Source of the DNA: a virus | IMG/VR virus record: IMGVR_UViG_3300034110_000126 | Coordinates: 1 to 23,800 of that record | DNA: 23,800 bases | Reading direction: 5' to 3' (one strand) | In this document: positions 7,736 through 13,732 of the stretch, piece by piece | Numbering within the stretch: the first letter of the stretch is position 1 | Layout of the letters: each line of letters opens with the position of its first letter | Notes under the pieces: generated by a model | What the model was told of the DNA's origin: nothing | The model's input: only the letters and a program-made list of their open reading frames with translations | Databases searched by the model: none | Program-made: the position numbers and the translations under genes

Positions 7736-9334
7736 ATGTCGCAAAGCAATCTATTAGATTGTGATAGCACTAAATTAGAAGTGCTCCGTTTACATAATGA
7801 AAAAACTAACCTAGCCACAATTAGCAACATGACTGGTATCAGCCAGTCTAGCATCAGCAGGTTTCTAAATAAAGTAACCTATGGACAATGGTGGGCTAAA
7901 AACGAGAAGCCTATCGCATCAGGTACATACCACGACCATCACAAAGAGATAAAGAAGTTACCTGGTAACTGCTTCATTATAACATCGGCACAGAATAATA
8001 GTTTTGTGCATAAGCCGTTTCTTAAGTCACTTGAGGTGATGGCAAAACGTTACAATGCCACAATCCTGGTAGGTACGTTCAGTTATAACAAGTCTGGTTT
8101 TCAAAACTTAGAGAAAGACGAAGGTGAGTGGTTTGACCCGTTAATTAAACCTTACATCTGCTCTGAGCCTGTCCAGTTAGCAGCAGACTTGATTTACTGT
8201 GGTGAACTTAACATATTGCCAACAGCAGCCAGTCCATTGAGTGGTATGCACTCTTATACCAAGAACAACTCAGGCATCTTCCCTCATGCTAAAGTGCAGT
8301 TAGAGAGCTTACCTTCTCATAAAGGTGAAACACCAAGGATTCTGTATACCACTGGTGCGGTAACTCAGCGAAACTACATTGAGAAGAAGGCAGGACAAAA
8401 GGCATCCTTCCACCATGTCTTTGGTGCTTTGTTTGTTGAGATTGATGCTACAGGTGAATGGTTTGTTAGACAGTTGATTGCTGAGACTGATTCAGGTATG
8501 TTCTATGATTTAGACTCATATTACACACCTACCCAGTTCTACACCAACATCGAAGTTGAAGCAATTAACTATGGAGACATTCACGCTGAACAGTTAGACC
8601 CTCATGCTGCTTACGGTGCATTTGGCCACAAAGGTTCAATGTTAGATGTGTTGAAGCCTACTTATCAGTTAGTGCATGATGTGTGTGACTTTAGCTCAAG
8701 AAACCACCACAACATTAATGATCCTTACTTTAGATTCAAGGCGTTCGTTAACAAGCAAGACACTGTAGAAGATGACATTAAAGATGTGTGTCAAACTTTG
8801 AAAGCTATGTGTCGCCCGTTCAGCTCTGTTGTGGTGGTTGAGTCTAACCATGACCTGGCACTCACTAGATGGTTAAAGACTGCTGATTATCGGCTTGACC
8901 CTCCTAATGCAATATTCTTTTTAGAACTGCAATTAGCACAATACAAAGCAATGGAAGCGAACAGGGAATTCTCGGTATTTGAGTATGCTGTGAAGTCAAG
9001 AGATCCGTCGTTAAATAGTATTAGATTCTTAAGGACAGATGAGTCTTTTATGATATGCGGATCTGATGGTGTTGAATGTGGTTCTCACGGTGACTTAGGG
9101 CCTAATGGCTCTAGAGGCTCAGCACAAACCTACACGAGGTTTGGCAAGCGTTATAACATTGGCCATTCACACTCTGCCCGTATTATAGATGGAGTTTACC
9201 AAGCAGGGACAATGTCTAAATTAGATTTGGGTTACAACCGCGGCGCCAGCAACTGGACGCACAGCGCAATCGTGACCTACAAGAACGGTAAGAGAACTAT
9301 CGTAACGCTGAGGGGCAACAAATGGCGAGTATAA
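7736..9334 (+). CDS. HTH plus calcineurin-like metallophosphoesterase, resembling phage T5 A1
   Basis: A 532-residue protein. Near the N-terminus (about 24-46) is a helix-turn-helix-like segment, ATISNMTGISQSSISRFL. The C-terminal half carries the metallophosphoesterase metal motifs in order: GDIH (280-283), an Asp at 318 in CDFSSRNHHN, ESNHD (369-373), HGD (451-453) and GHSH (476-479). That set predicts a dinuclear-metal phosphoesterase or nuclease. Length and domain order resemble the T5 first-step-transfer protein A1, linked to host DNA degradation; that link is from memory and unverified. It starts one base after the primase stop and overlaps the ClpP-like gene by 13 bases, so it is in the same operon. 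A phosphatase acting on nucleotides is the main alternative. Confidence 0.72.
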   Translation: MSQSNLLDCDSTKLEVLRLHNEKTNLATISNMTGISQSSISRFLNKVTYGQWWAKNEKPIASGTYHDHHKEIKKLPGNCFIITSAQNNSFVHKPFLKSLEVMAKRYNATILVGTFSYNKSGFQNLEKDEGEWFDPLIKPYICSEPVQLAADLIYCGELNILPTAASPLSGMHSYTKNNSGIFPHAKVQLESLPSHKGETPRILYTTGAVTQRNYIEKKAGQKASFHHVFGALFVEIDATGEWFVRQLIAETDSGMFYDLDSYYTPTQFYTNIEVEAINYGDIHAEQLDPHAAYGAFGHKGSMLDVLKPTYQLVHDVCDFSSRNHHNINDPYFRFKAFVNKQDTVEDDIKDVCQTLKAMCRPFSSVVVVESNHDLALTRWLKTADYRLDPPNAIFFLELQLAQYKAMEANREFSVFEYAVKSRDPSLNSIRFLRTDESFMICGSDGVECGSHGDLGPNGSRGSAQTYTRFGKRYNIGHSHSARIIDGVYQAGTMSKLDLGYNRGASNWTHSAIVTYKNGKRTIVTLRGNKWRV

Positions 9335-9924
9335 AGAATCAACAAGGGGTATCACAATTTGCTATCCCCATGGCAGTCACACCATACATCAAACAGACTC
9401 AGGCTGTTATTAACGAGCCTATTTTTCGCCTATACGGTGAAGTAGAAGGCCCTGAGTTTTACAGTGAATGGATTGACATTATGGACAGCTGCACCGAACA
9501 TGATGTGGTTCATATGTACATCAACACACCGGGTGGTGACTTGGATGGTGCAATTAGTTTAATCCATGCTATGCGAAGATGTGAAGCAACTGTTATCACT
9601 TACGCAGATGGCAACATAGCATCAGCAGGTACCATTATTTTGTTTGCAGGCGACTCTATAGTGGTTCAGCCTTACGCACATTTTATGGCACACGACGCAT
9701 CCTCTGGCGGGTATGGTAAAATCTCAGAAAACAAGAAAAGTAATGACGCAGTTTCTTCTCTTGTTGAACAGTTATATCGGGACCTGTACGAACCGTACAT
9801 CACACCAAAAGAAATTGACTCTATCCTGGCAGGCATTGATTTATATCTAACTGCCGATGAACTGAAAGAAAGAGTTGAAAAGGCTCAACAAATTGAGTCT
9901 TTAGTTCCAGAATCTGAAGAGTAG
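9322..9924 (+). CDS. ClpP-like serine protease
   Basis: A 200-residue protein with the crotonase-fold motifs of ClpP: YINTPGGDLDGAISLI (66-81, oxyanion strand and loop), NIASAG (98-103) with nucleophile Ser101, and AHFMAHDASSG (119-129) with catalytic His124. Asp173 in GIDLYLTADEL is the candidate third triad residue, at the place of the ClpP acid before the 'eeA' helix. Length matches bacterial ClpP; there is no obvious signal peptide. No Clp ATPase gene is nearby, so it may act alone, use host ClpX or ClpA, or process phage proteins. GAGGGG lies 6-7 bases before the ATG. It sits between a nuclease-like gene and recombination genes, not in a head module, so a prohead-protease role is not indicated by context. 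Confidence 0.82.
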   Translation: MASIKNQQGVSQFAIPMAVTPYIKQTQAVINEPIFRLYGEVEGPEFYSEWIDIMDSCTEHDVVHMYINTPGGDLDGAISLIHAMRRCEATVITYADGNIASAGTIILFAGDSIVVQPYAHFMAHDASSGGYGKISENKKSNDAVSSLVEQLYRDLYEPYITPKEIDSILAGIDLYLTADELKERVEKAQQIESLVPESEE

Positions 9925-9932
9925 CTCAAATT

Positions 9933-9970
9933 CCCTCTATAAGTATAGGAGATAACTAACTTATAGAGGG
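9933..9970 (+). promoter_or_regulatory. Perfect 12-bp hairpin containing the ribosome-binding site of the zinc-ribbon gene
   Basis: CCCTCTATAAGT (9933-9944) pairs perfectly with ACTTATAGAGGG (9959-9970) around a 14-base loop. The only suitable Shine-Dalgarno for the ATG at 9979 is GAGGG (9966-9970), 8 bases upstream, and it is fully inside the 3' arm. The hairpin would therefore hide the site in mRNA. No U-run follows, so termination is unlikely. TATAAGTA in the 5' arm is one mismatch from the late promoter octamer; an operator is another option. Confidence 0.65.
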
Positions 9971-9978
9971 TATTAAAA

Positions 9979-10134
9979 ATGGCTTTACTTAGAATAGAAC
10001 ACAAGTGCGGTGAGTGCAATCACCCATTCATCTTAGCAATTAAACCACAAGACTTACAAGAACTATCTTGTTGCCCATTCTGTGCTAGTCCAATTGACTT
10101 CAATGAAGATGCATCTGAGGATGAAGCTGAATGA
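9979..10134 (+). CDS. Small zinc-ribbon protein, 51 residues
   Basis: Reading from the ATG at 9979 gives 51 codons and a TGA. Two Cys pairs are visible, CGEC (Cys10, Cys13) and CPFC (Cys32, Cys35), with an extra Cys31, spaced as in a compact zinc ribbon; the tail is strongly acidic (NEDASEDEAE). Its stop overlaps the start of the RuvC-like gene in an ATGA, indicating coupled translation and supporting it as a real gene despite its size. It may bind nucleic acid or act as an adaptor for the resolvase; that is inference. Translation is probably controlled by the hairpin directly upstream. Confidence 0.75.
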   Translation: MALLRIEHKCGECNHPFILAIKPQDLQELSCCPFCASPIDFNEDASEDEAE

Positions 10135-10682
10135 TAGTAGCTGGATTAGACTGGTCAATGTCATGCCCCGCAATCTGCATTTACGATACTGAAAAGGAGT
10201 TCACTTTTGCTAATTGTCAATTCTTTTTCTACATTGGTAAAAATAAATTTGACGTGGACATTGGCAACCTACATGGGTTTATGATGTCACCTTGGGATAA
10301 TGAGCAGCAACGTTTTGATGATATATCAGAATGGGGCATTAAGATCTTAACCAAATACAATGTCAAGTCCGCTTGTCTTGAAGGTTATTCGATGGGCTCA
10401 TCTGCAGGTAGAGTGTTTAATATTGCAGAGAACATCGGGTTGCTGAAATACAAAATGTGGAAAGCAGGTATTGACTTTATCACGCCAGCCCCAACCCAGG
10501 TTAAGAAACACTTCACTGGTAAAGGTAACGCAAAGAAAGAGTTGATGTTTGAGTCGTTGACGACAAGAGAGCCTAATGTTAAAATAGATGACTTACTTAA
10601 ATGTAAGCCAGGCGATAGCCCTGTCTCAGACATTGTGGACAGTTACGCTATGGTATCATTCTTTTTAGCAAACAGAGGCTAA
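10131..10682 (+). CDS. RuvC-like Holliday junction resolvase
   Basis: A 183-residue protein with the RNase H-fold layout of RuvC nucleases: GLDWSMSCPA with Asp7 at the end of the first strand, CLEGYSMGSSAG with Glu84, a basic GKGNAKKELM segment (130-139), and SDIVDSYAM with Asp167 and Asp170 near the C-terminus. The four acidic residues would form the two-metal active site that cuts branched DNA, useful for resolving recombination and replication intermediates before packaging. GAGG lies about 10 bases upstream of the ATG, within the zinc-ribbon coding end. ThyX starts one base past its stop. T4 uses endonuclease VII for this job, so this is a different solution within a T4-like set. Confidence 0.82.
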   Translation: MIVAGLDWSMSCPAICIYDTEKEFTFANCQFFFYIGKNKFDVDIGNLHGFMMSPWDNEQQRFDDISEWGIKILTKYNVKSACLEGYSMGSSAGRVFNIAENIGLLKYKMWKAGIDFITPAPTQVKKHFTGKGNAKKELMFESLTTREPNVKIDDLLKCKPGDSPVSDIVDSYAMVSFFLANRG

Positions 10683-10683
10683 C

Positions 10684-11628
10684 ATGAAATATCCAACCAT
10701 CACGGCAGAAGTTATTGCCGATTCGATTTCTTTGAGTGGCGTGCGTATCGTCACATTAGAAATTGTTGTTCCACGAATTATATGGTCCGAGTTTATGACT
10801 CACCGCGTCTTTTCTAGAAATGCCGCATCTTCACGTGCAGTGCCAGTTAAGTCAATGTTAGCAATGATTCGTGAGAATCCAGCACGTCCTGCACATTGGG
10901 GCCTTAACCAGCCTGGTATGCAAGCGTTTGAAACAAACAGCAACCTTATTGCTGCAGGTTATACAGCCGACGAATGGTGGGATCTTGCTGCGGCATCTGC
11001 TGTATCGTTTGCTGAACAAATGGATGCCGCTGGTTACCATAAGCAAGTTGTTAACCGTCTGACTGAACCGTTCTCTTATATGAAAGCCGTTGTTACTGCT
11101 ACGTCTTATGACAACTTCTTCCATCTTCGTGTACATGAAATGGCAGACCCTACCATCCATGCTTTAGCAAACACCATGTTACAAGCAGTGACGGAAAGCA
11201 AGCCTAGATCATTAATACCAGGTGAGTGGCATGTCCCTTACTACAAAGACGGCTATTGGTCAGAAACAGAGTCGAATATAGACTCATATGGCTACACATT
11301 ACACGAAGCGTTGATGATCAGTTCGTCTTGCTGTGCTCAAGTGTCTTACCGTAAACTGAACGACACTTTAGAGAAGGCCGAAGATGTATTTGCTAAACTA
11401 AACATCGAGCAAGATAACGATGATCCATGCCATGCTTCACCTTGTGAACATCAGGCAAGTCCAATGACTACCCCTGTATGGCATCAAGATCTGTTCGAAG
11501 TCGAAGAGTGGCAAGAAGGTGTAACTCATATGGACAGACAGTTCAATTTGTACTCAGGCAACTTCAAACACTGGATCCAATATCGCCAGTTGATTGCAGG
11601 ACATGACTGCAAAGTCTACACTCGCTAA
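10684..11628 (+). CDS. thyX: FAD-dependent thymidylate synthase (ThyX)
   Basis: Converts dUMP to dTMP using methylene-tetrahydrofolate and reduced FAD, securing thymidine for phage DNA. The ThyX signature is present in a divergent form, HRVFSRNAASSRA (residues 40-52), against the common RHRxxSxNExSxRY. Supporting elements are GEWHVPYY, resembling the family's EWHxP segment, and SSSCCAQVSYRKLN in the C-terminal half. It is 314 residues, longer than the ~220-260 of many bacterial ThyX, with an insertion around 70-110 and a C-terminal extension. AGAGG lies ahead of the ATG. It is the last gene of the block and is followed by a terminator. T4 uses ThyA-type synthase, so this gene marks a different lineage. 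Confidence 0.87.
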   Translation: MKYPTITAEVIADSISLSGVRIVTLEIVVPRIIWSEFMTHRVFSRNAASSRAVPVKSMLAMIRENPARPAHWGLNQPGMQAFETNSNLIAAGYTADEWWDLAAASAVSFAEQMDAAGYHKQVVNRLTEPFSYMKAVVTATSYDNFFHLRVHEMADPTIHALANTMLQAVTESKPRSLIPGEWHVPYYKDGYWSETESNIDSYGYTLHEALMISSSCCAQVSYRKLNDTLEKAEDVFAKLNIEQDNDDPCHASPCEHQASPMTTPVWHQDLFEVEEWQEGVTHMDRQFNLYSGNFKHWIQYRQLIAGHDCKVYTR

Positions 11629-11637
11629 AAAGTTTAA

Positions 11638-11671
11638 AAAAGGGCCTTGACACATAGGCCCTTTTCTTTTA
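11638..11671 (+). terminator. Rho-independent terminator after thyX
   Basis: AAAAGGGCCT (11638-11647) pairs perfectly with AGGCCCTTTT (11656-11665) around an eight-base loop, followed by CTTTTA. It starts ten bases after the thyX stop and closes the replication/recombination block. Confidence 0.88.
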
Positions 11672-11715
11672 CTATGTGTTTATCAACTTTACACAATGAA
11701 ATAAGGCGAATTGAA

Positions 11716-11916
11716 ATGGCAGCAGCAAAAGAATTTAAAGTAGGCGACGTGTGGAAAATGGTTTCACATGATCACAAGTCATTGAAAGCAGGTGCAGAGT
11801 TCACAGTTCTCGCGGTAGATTCTTGTGGTGATGCAGAATTAGCAGGCGACATTTACGTTGCATGGGAACGCATCGGATTAGGCCATCTTGTTCTGGTAAG
11901 TCGGGAAGGTGCATAA
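11716..11916 (+). CDS. Single-module VGD-W repeat protein
   Basis: A 66-residue protein of unknown function. From residue 7 it consists of one ~57-residue module, FKVGDVWKM...AWERIGLGHLVLVSR, which recurs twice in the next gene. The module looks all-beta (alternating hydrophobics, conserved VGD-W, G-F, R-I and V-L-V-S), compatible with a small SH3-like barrel, but I cannot assign a family. I chose ATG 11716 because AAGGCG lies 7 bases upstream; an earlier in-frame ATG (11647) falls inside the terminator. It is the first gene of a cassette bounded by hairpins, and its stop overlaps the next start (TAATG). Confidence 0.65.
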   Translation: MAAAKEFKVGDVWKMVSHDHKSLKAGAEFTVLAVDSCGDAELAGDIYVAWERIGLGHLVLVSREGA

Positions 11917-12317
11917 TGGAAGGCAAAAAATTCCAGGTCGGTGATGCATGGCGCATGGAGGCTTCAGATCATGCCTATATCAAACGCGGCGAAGAATTTG
12001 TGATAGCACAAGTAGATATCGCAGAAGGTTTTGCAGTAACCACTAAAGGCCACTGCGTTACACACGAACGAATTATTCCAGGCCAGGTTGTGCATTTAGC
12101 TTCTTTAATATCAACGGTCTTTAAGATAGGCGATATCTGGCAGTTTCAAGTGAACGGTCACAGTGTCTACGCTAAAGGCCATACATTCAGAGTGGACAAA
12201 GTAAACTCTCATGGTGACGCATTTGATGCAAAAGGCAATGCAATTTTACGATCTAGAATTGTAGAGCGCGAAATTGTTCTAGTTTCACGTGGGAGTGTAC
12301 GTTATGTGGGCAATTAA
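11916..12317 (+). CDS. Two-module VGD-W repeat protein
   Basis: A 133-residue protein made of two tandem copies of the module seen in the preceding gene: FQVGDAWRM... (about residues 6-64) and FKIGDIWQF... (about 69-126). Conserved positions across all three copies include G-D-x-W, a KxG/AxG turn followed by F, an R-I near the end, and a terminal hydrophobic strand V-L/H-V/L-(A)S. The start ATG overlaps the previous stop, with AAGGT about 7 bases upstream; an in-frame ATG at 11862 inside the previous gene is less likely. The pattern suggests duplication followed by divergence. No catalytic motif is apparent and the function is unknown. Confidence 0.65.
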   Translation: MEGKKFQVGDAWRMEASDHAYIKRGEEFVIAQVDIAEGFAVTTKGHCVTHERIIPGQVVHLASLISTVFKIGDIWQFQVNGHSVYAKGHTFRVDKVNSHGDAFDAKGNAILRSRIVEREIVLVSRGSVRYVGN

Positions 12318-12795
12318 GCGTCTTATCATTCAACGCATGTCTTTACGTGCTGTAGCAATTGCTAACCGTTATATTTTGAACTCGTATGAGTACGAGTTCC
12401 TTCTCAACATAAGCTCTGAATTCACGCTGAAGAATTTAACAGAACTCAACGATAAGCTATACATGGCTGCAAGAAGCCAGTATGTTGCTGGATTGATTAT
12501 CGACCACACTGAAAAACAGTTACACATTAATGCACTGCTTTCTCACTTCGCATTAAAGCCGGCAATTAGACTGGCATCTAATTGTTCTGCGTATACAAAT
12601 GATCCTAAATTCCCAGTGGTAGTCGGACATCCTTATGCCGGCCTAACACCAGCAGAAGCATTTGCTAAAGCAGAGTCCGATAACAACCATTGGGCCAGTG
12701 TTTATGGCGACAACCACTATCAGTTAAGCATTGCAATTACTAACAAAATTTCTGCAATGATCCGTAAATTAGAATCCAGAGGTAACTTGATATGA
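12304..12795 (+). CDS. Hypothetical protein, divergent member of a three-gene tandem family
   Basis: A 163-residue protein starting at ATG 12304 with GGGAG about 8 bases upstream; it overlaps the preceding gene by 14 bases. I recognise no characterised family. The second half has YTNDPKFPVV (about 106-115) and ASVYGDNHYQLSIAITNKI, in the same order as the YSG/YTG...FPVP and EYGEMRKDLAKF elements of the next two genes, so it is probably a divergent paralogue. The N-terminal ~30 residues are basic and hydrophobic. It is an accessory cassette gene. Confidence 0.6.
   Translation: MWAIKRLIIQRMSLRAVAIANRYILNSYEYEFLLNISSEFTLKNLTELNDKLYMAARSQYVAGLIIDHTEKQLHINALLSHFALKPAIRLASNCSAYTNDPKFPVVVGHPYAGLTPAEAFAKAESDNNHWASVYGDNHYQLSIAITNKISAMIRKLESRGNLI
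12379..12398. repeat. Short perfect inverted repeat inside a coding region
   Basis: AACTCGTA (12379-12386) and TACGAGTT (12391-12398) pair perfectly around TGAG, with one more G-C pair outside. It lies within the codons for NSYEYEF. It could be an internal mRNA hairpin or an accident of the repeated Tyr/Glu codons. Confidence 0.4.
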
Positions 12796-13247
12796 AACAT
12801 TTACACCATATGAAATTTTGGACGCACCCATGCGTGTCTTTCTTCTTTCCTAAGACTCAAAACTTATGGGATAGTTTTGATCCGAGTGTGAAAGCAACGT
12901 TAAACAGTATGCTGGACACAGACAAATCTATTGATCGCTGGCTAGAGTATCTTGATAGATGGTTAGACCGATGCATGAACAACCAGCTCCGTGGTGGACT
13001 CTGTATTTCCTTATTATCAACTGGCATAGCAACACACCACATATTTGCCGAGTGGGAACATTATACTGGTCGATCCAACTTTCCAGTCCCTTACCCATCA
13101 GGTAAGATGGATCCTGGTAACGCTTACACTCACCATAACTTGAATGGCACCTTGTTTGAGGGTGAATATGGGGAGATGAGAAAGGATTTGGCAAAGTTCT
13201 TCCACAAAGAACTAACAACGGCCTTAAAGCAAATCAGAGCTTTATAA
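12792..13247 (+). CDS. Hypothetical protein, tandem paralogue of the next gene
   Basis: A 151-residue protein whose ATG overlaps the previous stop (ATGA), with GAGGT about 9 bases upstream. It is clearly related to the following gene of equal length: GLC near residue 70, then W-HYTGRSNFPVPYPS, an L-N-G-L/Y-G patch, and GEYGEMRKDLAKFFHKEL close to the C-terminus. The block of Tyr/Trp, FPVP and YGE-RKDLAKF is the family signature. The protein is rich in Trp and His and has no signal peptide or membrane segment. No function is assignable. Confidence 0.65.
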   Translation: MKHLHHMKFWTHPCVSFFFPKTQNLWDSFDPSVKATLNSMLDTDKSIDRWLEYLDRWLDRCMNNQLRGGLCISLLSTGIATHHIFAEWEHYTGRSNFPVPYPSGKMDPGNAYTHHNLNGTLFEGEYGEMRKDLAKFFHKELTTALKQIRAL

Positions 13248-13262
13248 AAGGATAACATTGCC

Positions 13263-13718
13263 ATGAGCAGCATAGCACATTTTCTACGTTGCAAAAAATC
13301 TTACTTCACTGGGTGGGGCGCTAAACGTATAGCACTTGAAATTTCATCAGAGGTTCTAAGGGTTATCGAGAAACTCGCAAGTGATACACGAACAACAAGA
13401 GAGTGGATAAACATACTGAAAGCCGTTCCTGCTGATTTAGAACAGCGTGAATATCACAACGGGCTATGTGCATACTTCCGAAAGATAGGTGTATATGGTA
13501 TTCGGGACATGTTCCCTCTATGGTATCATTACTCAGGTGATAAATGTTTCCCTGTACCTGATCCAAGCAACATTTTATTAGCTGACCAAATATGGTATCT
13601 CAACGATGGTTATTATACAGGCCCGTATGGCGAACTCAGAAAAGATCTAGCCAAGTTTATTGTGCATGAGCTTGTGGGTGCTCTAGAGATGATAGATAAG
13701 TTTAAAGAGAGGGGTTAA
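13263..13718 (+). CDS. Hypothetical protein, tandem paralogue of the preceding gene
   Basis: A 151-residue protein sharing with its upstream neighbour GLCAYFRKIG, LWYHYSGDKCFPVPDPS and GPYGELRKDLAKFIVHEL in the same order and spacing; the N-terminal third differs. AAAAGG lies about 9 bases before the ATG. Its stop codon lies in the loop of the hairpin that ends the cassette. It is cytosolic by sequence, with no known family. Confidence 0.65.
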   Translation: MSSIAHFLRCKKSYFTGWGAKRIALEISSEVLRVIEKLASDTRTTREWINILKAVPADLEQREYHNGLCAYFRKIGVYGIRDMFPLWYHYSGDKCFPVPDPSNILLADQIWYLNDGYYTGPYGELRKDLAKFIVHELVGALEMIDKFKERG

Positions 13719-13732
13719 TCCCCTCTCGTTAT
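13707..13732. terminator. Bidirectional terminator hairpin between convergent units
   Basis: GAGAGGGG (13707-13714) pairs with CCCCTCTC (13720-13727) around TTAAT. It ends the forward accessory cassette and sits just past the stop of the reverse tape-measure gene. On the reverse strand it is followed by TTTAAAC; on the forward strand by GTTAT, a weaker U-tract. Confidence 0.6.

Noticed and set aside
11647-11715. Earlier in-frame ATG for the single-module VGD-W gene
   Set aside because: It falls inside the thyX terminator, and the extra residues fall outside the conserved module; 11716 has a good Shine-Dalgarno.
12378-12399. 9-bp perfect hairpin with TGAG loop as a regulatory element
   Set aside because: It lies mid-gene in a Tyr/Glu-rich codon stretch with no promoter, terminator or start nearby; listed only as a weak repeat.
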